Of a DNA stretch of 64,000 nucleotides, positions 34,906-45,435 are shown piece after piece. Within the stretch, counting starts at the first letter, position 1; each line of letters begins with the position of its first letter. A program made the translations under genes and the position numbers. Source of the DNA: Leptobrachium leishanense (lineage: Eukaryota; Chordata; Amphibia; Anura; Megophryidae). Below the pieces are notes generated by a model. It saw nothing but the letters and a program-made list of their open reading frames with translations. It did no database searches and was not told where the DNA came from. The stretch covers positions 194,288,954 to 194,352,953 of the forward strand of contig CM019063.1 of NCBI GenBank assembly GCA_009667805.1, in the 5' to 3' direction.

Positions 34906-35659
34906 TAATGATTAGTTCTACATTCAAATGTTAGACACTGAATGGAGGGTGGTGAGGAGGGCTGCCATTGTGATGGAATGAAGAACTGGGGAGGAACGCA
35001 TCTTTAGAGTTCTTTTTCTGAAAATCTCCAGCTATTACATGAACCAGTGAAATAGTTGCACTTCTTAGCAAATAGTGGAACCGAGTAGAATCAATGAGAG
35101 TATGCGCTTATCATAAAGTTCACAAGAATTTCGAGAATGAAATATAACATGGCTACACACGAGCTCGGCTGCTGTACAAGAGTTCAGATTATTGTGAAAG
35201 CCTGGTAGAAATTTTATACGGTATGCACATTCCATGGGATATTTTGTAAATTAGAAGCAGGAAAAAAAATAAAAGGATCGGAATGTTTCAGACATAAAAA
35301 TGTACATTGTGTGACATGTTACACAGACCGATGCTGCACTAACCCCCCCCCCCCCCGTATTTTTGTTTTAAGGTAAAGGCATTAACCCCTGGAGGGAAGG
35401 AACGTGTCAAATATTATAACCCCCCTACATGTTATAATAGCATGCATAGACAAACATCGCAGATAAGAGGACTTAAAGAAGGGACAGAAAATAGACGGAC
35501 GTGTTACTACTCCATTGAAGAACATTGAAAAAAAGTGTATAAATCTACCTCTGTGTGCACACATTCCCACACCACATGCATTAAAAGAAGTAAAAATTCA
35601 AAAGAAATCGTAAAGTATAATTTGGTAAAGACCAACATAAATCTGATTTGCAGAATAGG

Positions 35660-35738
35660 ATCTAGAGGGGGGGGGGGGTTGAGGGGGGGGGGGGTTGATG
35701 GGGGGGGGGTCAGGTAAAAAAAAAAAAAAAAAAAAATA
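35660..35738 (+). repeat. G-tract cluster followed by poly(A)
   Basis: Three runs of 9 to 13 G are separated by TTGA and TTGATG at about 35668-35710. A run of about 23 A follows, at 35716-35738. The G runs could form a quadruplex. Another poly-C run lies at 35343-35356. Confidence 0.85.
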
Positions 35739-35978
35739 TTGCCCCCTGCATCATATATTTGCGTCATTTCTAACTTGGTACTCTTGAAAAATTTGCACAG
35801 AAAACAGAACCAGAAACCTGAGACATTCGCTGGTCCTTGCAGAAGGTGTAGACGTGCAAGTACTTAGTTTTGTTACGCATACCGGTAATTGTTTGTGTTT
35901 TGCATTTCTGCGTTTCAGTGACTGTGCTCGGCTTTAGGTTCGCATGGTATAGTGAACACGTACAGCTTTATAACTGAC

Positions 35979-36133
35979 CCTGGCTGATTCTCCTTATCCT
36001 CCTGCTCATTTCTCTCTGATCGAAAACGTTTTGTAGCCAGTGCCTCCTCGCATCTCTCCAGCTCCTTCCGTCGCAGCTCTCTGATGGCCGTTCGGATCTC
36101 TCGTCTGTCTGCAAGGTCCAGGGTAACCTCCAG
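35979..36133 (-). CDS. SMTN: Smoothelin exon (first visible), first smoothelin repeat
   Basis: Smoothelin is an actin-filament-associated protein of contractile smooth muscle with N-terminal helical repeats and a C-terminal calponin-homology domain. The exon follows TTTTTCATTGACAG and ends at CAGG/GTCAGT; 155 nt, entering in phase 0 and leaving two bases. It reads LEVTLDLADRREIRTAIREL, RRKELERCEEALATKRF and RSERNEQEDKENQP. Human smoothelin has LLEVTADLAERRRIRSAIREL and EEEALASKRFRAER in the same order, with DNKEN after. The exon carrying the start codon (human MADEALAGLDEG...) is upstream of 36133 and was not found. The intron to the next exon is 9.5 kb. Confidence 0.92.
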
Positions 36134-36729
36134 CTGTCAATGAAAAAGGGCATTAGAAAGATGCATGCCAACAGAGGTGGACAACATCAAACAGAATGAT
36201 GGGGTGAAAGTCTGTGTGGGCTTCCAAGGTATTTGGGGGGGGGGGGGAGAATATAGACTGCATGTTCTGGCTCCGCAGTCAGAATTAAAAAGAAAACACA
36301 TTTCCAGTTAAAACAAACAAGACTTATTAAAATGTCAACATTGACTTGTTTATGGAAAACTGGATTATTCCCTGATGCATTAGAAAGAGGGAGGAGGAGG
36401 AGAGACCGTCTTTTTTGCTGTCAGAGTTATCTGTATTACAGTTTCTGGGTGACTAAAATACGCAACGTTGAAATCGGTATCAAGACATATAGAGTAAAAC
36501 CTGTCAATCTTACAGAAGGAATCTGGCAAACACAATCACTAATCATTTGTATTCAGATGTCAATCAGGATTGTGCTTTAAGCTCTAGTATTAAATCAGCT
36601 ATTTGGAGACGCCTGACCAATTCATTATGTGTTGTAGCCGGCAACGAACAGTATATTCCCGTGTTGTGATTCAATAACTCCGTTCTCTTGGACACTCATG
36701 TACTTGACAAAGTTGAGACTTCAAGCTTC
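36134..36729. other. Unassigned sequence upstream of the first visible SMTN exon
   Basis: It contains a poly-G run at about 36235-36247. No start-codon exon with a splice donor leading into 36133 was recognised here or elsewhere upstream. Confidence 0.4.
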
Positions 36730-36732
36730 TAA

Positions 36733-37157
36733 GGCTAGGGTCAGACGAACGCAGTTTTAACGTGCGTTTAGACGCACGAAATCACGGCCGTGCTAGCAGC
36801 AAATGACGTCCAATGCCGGGGAACACATGAAGTACGGCATCACGAAAGTTCGTCTGCGCAACGCAAGTGGAAAACGAACGCATTTTTTCTAGAACGTCAA
36901 ACCTCTAGTATGGACGTACAGACTGCGCTGCGTCCGCTAGCGGCGTGTGTGCGTGATTGGGAGACGTCAGACGCTGCTAATGTCCGGCCAACATAACGTC
37001 CAGACACAAAAAGTGTTTTATTGATGATCCGTACAAAATCACGGACGAAAAGGCGCATCGTATGACCGCTATCGCGTACTCAGTGAAAAAATGCGTCCAT
37101 TCGTTCGAACGCACTTTTTCACAGACAACGCGAAAATGCGTTCGTCTGACCCTAGCC
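36733..37157. mobile_element. Harbinger-type MITE, subfamily A
   Basis: GGCTAGGGTCAGACGAACGC and its inverse GCGTTCGTCTGACCCTAGCC are perfect inverted ends. Flanks are TAA (36730-36732) and TTA (37158-37160). The inside is CpG-rich and non-coding, alike to the copies at 42479, 52719 and 60459. Confidence 0.85.
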
Positions 37158-37719
37158 TTAAACTTTGTAGTTCCAGATTAAATCACACACCACCTTTAAC
37201 CAAAATAAGTCAATCCATAACGATCAGGTCACCCAGCTCTCCTACAGAGAAGATAGGATTTTAAGACCGTTTGTAGAATAAACTAAAATTCTCAACTAGT
37301 TAAGGGAAGGAGCGGTCTCGAAATATTGACTTACGAATTGGGACTGCTTTGCTTTAGAAAATGGCCAGAAGTCACCCATTGCATACTTTCACGATCTGTA
37401 GAGATCATGTTAATTTGAATGAATTCTGTTTACGGACCCCCACAACAATGATGCGGTTCATGAAAATCACGGCTTGAAGAAGTGAAGATGGTAGCAACAT
37501 AGAAAAAAGACAGAGCAACCATCTGGTGCATAGGGTATGCAAAAGGGAAGGCACAAGGCAGGTCACGGAAGAAAAAGAAAAGAAAAACTCTCCACTAAAA
37601 AGGTTGAAGTGTCAGTACAAGCCACCTTAAAGTATGCAGAAAAAAAAACTAAAATATGCCAGATCCTCTCAATCTGAGCAATCAAGGTAAAAAAAAATAA
37701 TAATCTGACCAAAGACTAA

Positions 37720-37894
37720 CAGGGTTATTCAGAGAGCGTGAAAAGCAGGAGAATGACTGGAGAATGAAAAATTCTAGGTCAAAATAGCCAAACCAGAAAA
37801 ATTCTCCCTTTCATCTCACTTTCCAAATCGGCTATTTTAGAATTTTTCATTCTCCAGTCTTTCTCCTGCTTTTCACGCTCTCTGAGTAACCCTG
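37720..37894. mobile_element. Short Harbinger-like MITE with CAGGGTTATTC ends
   Basis: TAA duplications lie at 37717-37719 and 37895-37897. Left CAGGGTTATTCAGAGAGCGT is mirrored by ACGCTCTCTGAGTAACCCTG, and the inverted arms extend over about 70 bp each. The ends match those of the larger element at 11623-13337, which suggests a shared transposase. Confidence 0.88.
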
Positions 37895-37954
37895 TAAACC
37901 TCATTCTCAAGTCTACAAACTATGTATCCAGAGAGGGATCCAAGCGTTATCTTT

Positions 37955-38089
37955 GGCCCTATTCCATATATTCCATAGTTGGTGCTAACTTAACCAGAAC
38001 TGTTGTAGACGTAACTCCATAGGACTAGACTGGCTCTGGTAAGTCTACAACAGCTCTGGTAAAGTTAGCACCAACTAGGAATAGGACCC
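37955..38089. mobile_element. Short MITE with GGCCCTATTCC ends
   Basis: GGCCCTATTCC, AGTTGGTGCTAACTT and AACTGTTGTAGAC are mirrored by GTCTACAACAGCTC, AAAGTTAGCACCAACT and GGAATAGGACC. A second copy lies at 44315-44422. No duplication was confirmed. Confidence 0.7.
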
Positions 38090-38166
38090 CTTGTTCATAA
38101 TTATACACCTGCTCATTAATGAAGTGGTTGCCAAGTTAATGACACACGCTATGTGTAACCCTAGTA

Positions 38167-38302
38167 CAGGGGTCAGCAACCTTGGCTGCCTGATGATTTA
38201 AGAACTACATCTCCCACAATGCGCAGTCACCCATTAGGCTGACTGAGCCACATGGGAAATGTAGTTCCCAAAACATCAGGGAGCCAAGGTTGCTGACCCC
38301 TG
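38167..38302. mobile_element. hAT-like MITE with CAGGGGTCAGCAACC ends
   Basis: The ends CAGGGGTCAGCAACCTTGGC and GCCAAGGTTGCTGACCCCTG are perfect 20-bp inverted repeats. Inside, GAACTACATCTCCCA and GGGAAATGTAGTTCC are also inverted. The terminal motif resembles hAT MITEs of vertebrates. An 8-bp duplication is not preserved. Confidence 0.75.
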
Positions 38303-39294
38303 TGACCATTACAATATATGAAGTTGTTAAGTTTACGACTGCTCCAAATTTACACCTGATATGGAATGCAGCCAAGACGGATTAAAGGGGACACTTTACG
38401 ACAGATTACACCACTCTTGGCTACGGTCGCCCTTTCCCCTCTTTGAAGGGGACTCTGAAGGAGGCCAAGTTCCACCCCAGACCCGGAGATCAGGTTCCTG
38501 GGTTTCCGAAACCAAGTTCCACCAATGGCTCTATGCCTTCCAGCATTTAGAGCCACTGAATTCACTGGAGCAAGCAGCCGCCTGTATTCGTGCAATATGC
38601 TGTTTTCAGCAGCACATCACATCCAGCAAGGCTCGGAGGGAGAAGATTCCTGGGTAAAGACAAGTTTCTAAAAGAACGCGAAGGGTTATAAATGTGAGGG
38701 GGGGGGGGGGGTGTCATAATATATAAATGTTTAACCCCTTTGTTGATTTAACCTTATAGTGTCCTGCTGTGTTATGTATAAAACTGATGAATTGTATCTG
38801 TTGAATCAGACTGCAGCCAACCAATAGGCATTCTGCTAGTGAACACAGGAAATGAAGTCCATAAAATCACCAGAGCAGAGGGATTAAGGGATGGATTGGA
38901 CATCTACCAGACAAGATTAAAGGGAATAATTGTATTCTGTAGAAAACAGACTAGAAAATCTATATTTTTAATGCCATTCAATGGGTATTCTCTGCGGGGT
39001 GTTTACAACACATTTTAAGTGACTGTTAAAGGCAGTAAGAATTCATGATCCAATGAGAGGTGGCATTCATGCCCGTTATGGATGTCGCCATAGAAACATG
39101 CAATAGAAATGGAGACAGACATCATGTTTAAAGTTTGAGGAGGTAGAAAGATTTGTAATAAATAATTTGACATCTTGTAACAGAGTTGGACATGACAAGC
39201 ACCCGTGTATATTATACATTATTAAATCGCATAAGAAAGAAAACCCACAGATCATGTGAGCAAAATTATGCCTTTATTAAAGAAACACGGCAGA
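38303..39294. other. Unassigned sequence
   Basis: An open stretch at 38361-38657 (plus) shows no recognisable domain and lacks a clear acceptor. A poly-G run lies at 38699-38711. No repeats were recognised. Confidence 0.35.
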
Positions 39295-39302
39295 GTCGAG
39301 AG

Positions 39303-39560
39303 TAGGGTTGCCAGGTCAGCCATGTTTTCCTGGACACATTACTATTTCATGCAGAGGGGAGCAGTGGAAAAGTGCTGCCCTGCAACATGTATAATTCATA
39401 CACTGCAGGAAGAAAATAAGGTCACCTGGGAGTCCTTGTTGGTTTCTCACCTGCAGCGTATGGATTATACATGCTGCGGGGGTGGCATTTTTCATTCACT
39501 GCCCATCAGCATGAATAAACAAGATGTGTCCAGGAAAACATGGCCGATCTGGCAACCCTA
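39303..39560. mobile_element. hAT MITE
   Basis: TAGGGTTGCCAGGTCAGCCA and the near inverse TGGCCGATCTGGCAACCCTA are the ends. Flanks GTCGAGAG (39295-39302) and GTCGAGAT (39561-39568) match at 7 of 8 positions. It is 258 bp and non-coding. Confidence 0.85.
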
Positions 39561-40275
39561 GTCGAGATATACGGAAAATCTGTCAATCATATTTGTTTGT
39601 GATCTGACGATAGTGGGTTTAGATTTTCCACTCTTTCTATAAAGGGCATAATGTTTTGCTTGGCGAGGCGTGCCAATATGTGGACAAGTGCCAAGGCTTT
39701 AAAAAGGTTGAGGTCAGAGTTCACCGTCTGATACTTGACTGTGTTTGGATAAGGTTTGAAATGCTTATTTTAAAGACACTTCACCACTTTTTTGCCAAGT
39801 ATAAATAACTGCAAGTCAGCTGCGAACACAAATCATGAACCTCCAAGCCAAAAAGACATGACTTTACAAAGTCATGAAAAAGAGCTGGATGACCACAGAG
39901 GGGAAAAATAAATCCTTAAAAGGAATCTAACAAAACATTTATATAAAATGATATTTATGTTCGGCCTCAACGCTCTGTAGTGTGACATTTTGCCATGTGC
40001 ACCGTGCCAAATCGAAATCGGAATAAAAGTTTCTGGAAATACTCCCCAGCTCCATTTCAAAAGCAGAAACTGCTTATTACTCTTAACTAGATCACAGAGA
40101 TACGAGAACAGATCAGGATTTGCTTTGAAATTGAGGATTCTGTGGTTGGGAGCAACAAGTCAGTGAAAAACATTGATGTACATACGATCGCCCAAGCTCA
40201 ACGGCTTGTACAGCAATCATGTACTGGGAGAAGGTTATTGCATCCAAAACAGCTCAAGTTACAGTGTAAGTGTTT

Positions 40276-40697
40276 CACAGCCCCAGTCCTCAAGTACCTC
40301 TTAGGCCCCGTTCACACTGTGCGATTTATCGTGCAGATTTTGCCGCGACATCGCGCTGTGTAGCTTCTCCAACGCATTTCAAATGGAGCTTGCCGCGCCA
40401 TGTCGCAGTAGCATGTCATTGGTACATGACCCTGATCTGCTATCTGCGATTTGTATTAGTGGTGCTTTGCAAAAATCGCGACATCGTCGCACTGTCGCGA
40501 ATATGAAAATTGCGGACAATCGTGCAATTTTCAAATCGCACAGTGTGAACAGTGCCTAACAGGCCAGATTTTAAGTATCACCTTTGGGAAATGCAGACTA
40601 TACCCTGCAATCACTGAGCAGCAAATTAAGTCACCTGTGCGGTGCTTCAGATATCTGGCAAACCTGGCCTGTTAGTGGTACCTGTGGACTAAGGCTG
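40276..40697. mobile_element. Palindromic MITE, split by a second MITE
   Basis: The left end CAGTCCTCAAGTACCTC and the right block CAAACCTGGCCTGTTAGTGGTACCTG correspond to the uninterrupted relative at about 41985-42147 (GTCCTCAAGTACCCCTAACAGGCCAGG, given here in parts: GTCCTCAAGTACCCC, TAACAGGCCAGG). Comparison shows that 40304-40556 is an insertion. Confidence 0.65.
40304..40556. mobile_element. MITE with GGCCCCGTTCACACTG ends
   Basis: GGCCCCGTTCACACTGTGCG and the near inverse CGCACAGTGTGAACAGTGCC are the ends, with TTA on the left (40301-40303) and TAA on the right (40557-40559). The body is rich in TCGCG/CGCGA palindromes. The TWA target suggests a Harbinger relative. Confidence 0.75.
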
Positions 40698-40835
40698 GAC
40701 ACCCCTTCAGTAAAACCTCAGCCGAGTAGGATTTATTAACACCTCCGCAGCCATTATTTGGAAGCCCTTTATTGATGGTTTGCCATGATCTATACAGGTC
40801 AGCCAACTTGTTCAGCAGTGTTGCCATTTTTTATT

Positions 40836-40985
40836 ATTATTTATATAGCGCCAGCATATTCCGGCGGCGCTGAACAATGGGCATGATATAGCCAGGGTTA
40901 CAAAACACGGAGACTGAACAACATTTGATAGTACAGGTGGAAACAAGGGCCCTATTCCCGTGGGAATTTACAATCTAGAAGGGTT
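40836..40985 (+). repeat. Dispersed repeat (ATTTATATAGCGCCAGCATA type)
   Basis: The string TTATTATTATTTATATAGCG, then CCAGCATATTCCGGCGGCGC, up to TTTACAATCTAGAAGGG resembles an interspersed repeat I recall from frog genomes. A short relative is at 62505-62550 (TTTATATAGCACCAACAGAT). Whether it is a SINE or a LINE 3' end cannot be told from here. Confidence 0.5.
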
Positions 40986-41003
40986 GGTGGTGGAAACAGG
41001 ATT

Positions 41004-41390
41004 GATGGACTGCAAGGTGAGAGCGATGGACTGCAAGGTGAGAGCGATGGACTGCAAGGTGAGAGCGATGGACTGCAAGGTGAGAGCGATGGACTGCAAG
41101 GTGAGAGCGATGGACTGCAAGGTGAGAGCGATGGACTGCAAGGTGAGAGCGATGGACTGCAAGGTGAGAGCGATGGACTGCAAGGTGAGAGCGATGGACT
41201 GCAAGGTGAGAGCGATGGACTGCAAGGTGAGAGCGATGGACTGCAAGGTGAGAGCGATGGACTGCAAGGTGAGAGCGATGGACTGCAAGGTGAGAGCGAT
41301 GGACTGCAAGGTGAGAGCGATGGACTGCAAGGTGAGAGCGATGGACTGCAAGGTGAGAGCGATGGACTGCAAGGTGAGAGCGATGGACTG
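41004..41390 (+). repeat. Minisatellite, 21-bp unit, 18 perfect copies plus a partial
   Basis: The unit GATGGACTGCAAGGTGAGAGC (given as GATGGACTGCAAGG + TGAGAGC) starts at 41004, and 18 complete copies end at 41381. A 9-bp partial copy follows. I see no differences between units. As 21 is divisible by three, every frame stays open, producing artificial ORFs on both strands. Each unit contains AAGGTGAGA, a close match to a 5' splice site on the plus strand. On the minus strand each carries CTCTCACCTTGCAG, which resembles a 3' splice site. Confidence 0.97.
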
Positions 41391-41676
41391 GTTGAGGCAG
41401 CGAGGCGTAATCCGAAATAATTTAAAAGCCTGAGATTGAGTGTTAAAGGCCAGCATCGCTCCATGTGAATTCTACTTCTGGTAGTAAATCATAGGTCATC
41501 TCCAGTGCCTCCACACAGTATGGCAATTAAACAGGTCTTTTGATCAGAACGTTTGCAGTCCAAAACATTATGCACCTAAAAAGGACAAATGGTCAACTAG
41601 AGCTTTCAATCCTAACAGCGATCAAGGTAGAAACCATGCCTAGACTTTGTTAGCTACCCTTTCTACAAAACACATA

Positions 41677-41834
41677 CAGGTCTATTCAATAAAAAGGTGA
41701 AACGCAGAATAGGCAGAAGAAAACGATCTAGACCAAATAACAGGATTCGGAAAGGGAAATAGAAATTTTCTGGTTTGGCCATTTTGACCTGGATTTGTCA
41801 ATTCTCCTGAGTTTCACCGTTATTGAATAGACCG
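41677..41834. mobile_element. Short MITE with CAGGTCTATTCAATA ends
   Basis: CAGGTCTATTCAATAAAAAGG and the inverse-type TTATTGAATAGACCGG bound a 158-bp body (ACCAAATAACAGGATTCGGA, TTCTGGTTTGGCCATTTTGA) shared with 29063-29214. No duplication was confirmed. Confidence 0.7.
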
Positions 41835-41984
41835 GATTAGTGGCTATGGGATATAAAGTTGCAGCCTATGTGTGGGCACACCAGTTGAAAAGTTCTGCCA
41901 TAGCCTTTATTAAAGCCCAAAATATATATTTTTTTAAAAAAAGGTAAATTTTAACCAAATGCATATGATGATATCTAAAGCGGC

Positions 41985-42147
41985 GTTTCTCAACATTGTC
42001 CTCAAGTACCCCTAACAGGCCAGGTTTTAAGGAATACTGACTCAATAATGAAATCACTAAACATCACATGATATCTGAAGAACACCGGTGATATCTTGCA
42101 AACCTGGCCTCTTAGGGGTACTCGAGGACAGGGTTGGTAACCACTGA
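41985..42147. mobile_element. Palindromic MITE, uninterrupted relative of 40276-40697
   Basis: TTGTCCTCAAGTACCCCTAA and CTTAGGGGTACTCGAGGACA are inverted, and AACAGGCCAGGTTT pairs with AAACCTGGCCTCTT. It gives the empty-site structure for the interrupted copy at 40276-40697. Confidence 0.7.
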
Positions 42148-42478
42148 CCTATAGTATCTATAGTACCTCCATTCCCACAATTCCCCTCCCCCCAAAAGGA
42201 GGAATGAAGAGCAACAATTAGAAGGAAATGTTATGTATGCAATCGGATCCTGGCACGGAAATACATGATGTATTTTATTATTTGTAGTGAACTAATAAAC
42301 AGAAGTGCAATAAAACAATCTGTTGCGCCAAATTAACTTGGCAATTTATGCTGCCATTAAGAAAGAACACATGAACACTTTAATAAACCCTTTGGATCAT
42401 GACCGTCTTGTTCTACTGAAGGTCCTGCCAAAGTTCCAACGGAGGCCAACAGAAACGCACCAAGAGAGTAGAAATTCA

Positions 42479-42897
42479 GGCTAGGGTCAAACGAAAGCAT
42501 TTTTACACGCGAACGTCAAAAAGTGCGTCCGAATGCATTGATGTATTTTTTCACGGAATGCGTGAAAACGGTCATAAGATACGCAATTTTTGTGCGTGAT
42601 TTTTTACAGATCCAAATCAGGAAATTTTGGGTGTCTGGTCGTTATGTTGGACGGACAGGAGCAGCGTCTGACGTCTCCTAATCACGCACACACCCCGCCG
42701 CAGTGCACTCTGTACGTCCGTACTAGCGGTTCTGGGTTCCCGAAATAATGCGTTCAAATTCCACTTGCGTTGCAGGGCCAGACTTTCGTGCGGCCGTACA
42801 TCGTATATTGGCTGCCTTGCCCGTCATCTGCTGCTAGTGCGGCCGTGATTAATTGCGCCAGAACGCACGTTAAAAGTGCGCTGGTCTGACCCCAGCC
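42479..42897. mobile_element. Harbinger-type MITE, subfamily A
   Basis: GGCTAGGGTCAAACGAAAGC at the left pairs loosely with GCGCTGGTCTGACCCCAGCC at the right. Flanks are TCA and TTA. It is closely similar over its length to the copy at 52719-53145. Confidence 0.8.
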
Positions 42898-42900
42898 TTA

Positions 42901-44314
42901 GGGAAATTAAATAGACCTTCAATAATCCTTTCACATTTTTGAGATTATACAGTGACAGCCTTAAAATGGGACCCTCAGTGCTTAAAATGCAGCGGTTTAT
43001 AAATGAATCCCTCCTAACCACCATGGACTGGGAGGCTTTGGCTGGTCAGGAATGCACAGTCATGCTTTCTTGATCTACACTCCAGAAGCCTGATCAGCCC
43101 GGGCTAAGCGACTACTTTCTGAGCAGGGCTAGAGACTCTGGTATGTCTACTTTCTACAAATATAGACGGTGGCAATTAAACTTACAGTCTGAAGAGAGGG
43201 AGAGGATAAATATATATATGTTGGGGCGGGGGCTCAATGGCATACTTTGTGATCCATGAGCATTAGAAATTAAACTGTTGCAGTGGCTAGAATATCCCTT
43301 TATTGATCGAATGCATGACAGAAAAGTCATCCATCATTGTTGCCAGATTTGTTTAATGCAGGTTATCCTTTTAGCACATATTCTAAAAGAGCAAACATGG
43401 ATGTGCTGTTACAGTTATATTCATTTAGATGGGGATTTATATTGTATAGATAGTCCTATGCTGCCTTATGCTGCCACCTAGTGGTCTTTCTGTATTGTAC
43501 ATGTTTTCTCTTTTTTCCCTCGCTTTATGATGCACTTCCTGTGTGTGTGAAGTTCCACCCTTCTTTCTGAGTAAGCTGTAGCATGGTGCAGTTATCTAGC
43601 AGCATATGTCTCTTCATTATCGCAAGCTACGGACAGTATCATCTTTTGACCACATAAAACCTATCATTCCATCATCTGCTGTATCCTGTGATCTGCTGTA
43701 ACCTGATGTTCGGAATAAAGCAAGTCGTGGAAAGAAACAGTGTTTTGGTGAGTTCAGCTATCTGATAAGGATTGTCCTCGCTGATTGCATCTACTTATAC
43801 AGGCCAGGCATAGAGGTCTCTGCAAGGGATAAATCGCTATACAACGATCGGAGTCAGAATAATGGAAATCAGGTCAGAGAGCAACATCTTGAAGGGTGAC
43901 TACAGCAACAACTAAATGGGAGTTTTATATTAGATACTTAAACTTTGTGTCACCCATATTTGTTGAAAAAAAAATACAATACAGGTTATGAAAGAGTAGG
44001 GCAGAAAAATAACCTTTTACTTACAGCCTATTCGCACAAAGCCTAGAAACAATGGAATCATCAGGATTAGATCATACCAATATTAAATGCTTCCTCCTTT
44101 ATTGTGGCTAACTGGAAATCATTCAATTGCTGGTTACCGGTACATTTGCCCGATCTATACGAAGTACAGGAAGCGCAAGTGTGACGTAAGCTGCCACTCA
44201 AGTTGACCCTCAGCAGAAGTTGAAGCTCCTTGAAATCAGAGTAGTAAATTAAACCATAAAAAGGTTAAAAATCGCTCACCGTGTTACCTGTTCCTAACCA
44301 TCTACCCATCTACA
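42901..44314. other. Unassigned sequence, possible retroelement fragment
   Basis: From about 43400 to 43800 the text contains TGCTGCCACCTAGTGGTC and GGAATAAAGCAAGTCG, reminiscent of an LTR with a poly(A) signal. No TG...CA boundary with a duplication could be fixed, so no call is made. Confidence 0.3.
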
Positions 44315-44422
44315 GGCCCTATTCCAAAAAGTTGGTGCTAACTTAAGAACTCCATAGACTATAATGGCTCGTTAATCAGAGCTGTTGTAAACTTAAGTGA
44401 ACACCAACCTTCGAATAGGGCT
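44315..44422. mobile_element. Short MITE with GGCCCTATTCC ends, second copy
   Basis: GGCCCTATTCCAAAAAGTTG at the left and AACCTTCGAATAGGGCTC at the right bracket AGTTGGTGCTAACTT-type inverted modules shared with 37955-38089. Confidence 0.65.
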
Positions 44423-44763
44423 CCAGATGTTTTTGCGGTGACTCTGGGTGTCAGGCCACTGGAATTGCTACTGAGCGTCAATTTCCATCCAGGTGTGTTT
44501 AACCCCTTCACGCTATGCTGCCCTGGCAGCAGGTGGGTGCAAATGCTAGCATGCCCCGTGGCTTTCTAACAACTCCTATGGCCCACCACCCCTCACTGCA
44601 GCCTATTAAACAATTGGCTGCAGGACTTCAGGCAGTCCCACTGTAGCCAATTATGGCAATCAGCAACAGGGAAGGGAGGCAGGCTGGAGGAGTGGCCAGA
44701 GGACTGCAGGGCATGCTATGCTGCCCCGCGCGTTCAGACCTGCCTGCCTCCTGGTATTAAGGG

Positions 44764-45427
44764 TAGGGTTGCAACCTGTATGGGTTTCACCCGGACAGTT
44801 GGGATTTTAAGTCATGTGTTTGGGTATCAGGGCAGCTGCGACCAGGACACCGGATTCAGTCAGGACTGTGCCCTGCACTTCCCCAGGTGAGCTGCAGCTC
44901 CCTTTTTTCTCATGGCAGAGAAGGAGGAAGTACAGCTCCAGCACTCTGCTTGTCCGGGAGCCTTGCCCCCGCCCCAAGCTCCTCCATTAACCCCTGTGTA
45001 CACATCAGCTACTGCTCTGAAAGTACAGAGCCCTCCACACAGGGAGGTGCATAAGCAACTATACCTACATGTACTATACAGGGAGAGGGAAGCGGGCATA
45101 GTGAGGGGGTATACAATTCGTAGGTAGGACGAGGATTGGGGGTTTGCATGCAGCAGGAGAATAACAAGGGATGTCAATGCTGCTCATTCTCATCTAAAGC
45201 CAGTATTTAAAATAAAATACTGGCTGTGAGTCTTGTATGGCCTCCTGTTTTCACTTGCATTAGGACACTGAGACACCATACAACCGACAACGCGCATGTG
45301 ACTGGATGCAGCCACAGCCACACCAGCATCAGAGGGAGACCTCCATCCTTCATACGCAAAGTGTATATGATACATTTAAAAGTGCTAGAGTGTTCAGGTT
45401 TGGCTTGAAGGAAAGGTGGCAACCCTA
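44764..45427. mobile_element. Non-autonomous hAT element
   Basis: The ends TAGGGTTGCAACC and GGTGGCAACCCTA are inverted. Flanking 8-mers ATTAAGGG (44756-44763) and AATAAGGG (45428-45435) match at 7 of 8. The 664-bp body has no transposase motifs. Confidence 0.78.
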
Positions 45428-45435
45428 AATAAGGG

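Noticed and set aside
36790..36996. Plus-strand open frame
   Set aside because: It lies wholly inside a Harbinger-type MITE whose CpG-rich palindromic sequence leaves frames open by chance.
38361..38657. 98-codon open frame
   Set aside because: No recognisable domain, no clear splice acceptor, and an equally long frame exists on the other strand.
41004..41390. Regular short repeats suggesting a CRISPR array
   Set aside because: The units are directly tandem without unique spacers and the context is vertebrate; it is a minisatellite.
40952..41464. Long repetitive open frames on both strands
   Set aside because: They are produced by the 21-bp minisatellite, whose unit is a multiple of three; there is no start context, no non-repeat coding part and no splice support.
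43400..43810. Possible LTR (AATAAA signal, CTGCCACCTAGTGG motif)
   Set aside because: No TG...CA boundaries with matching 5-bp duplications could be found.
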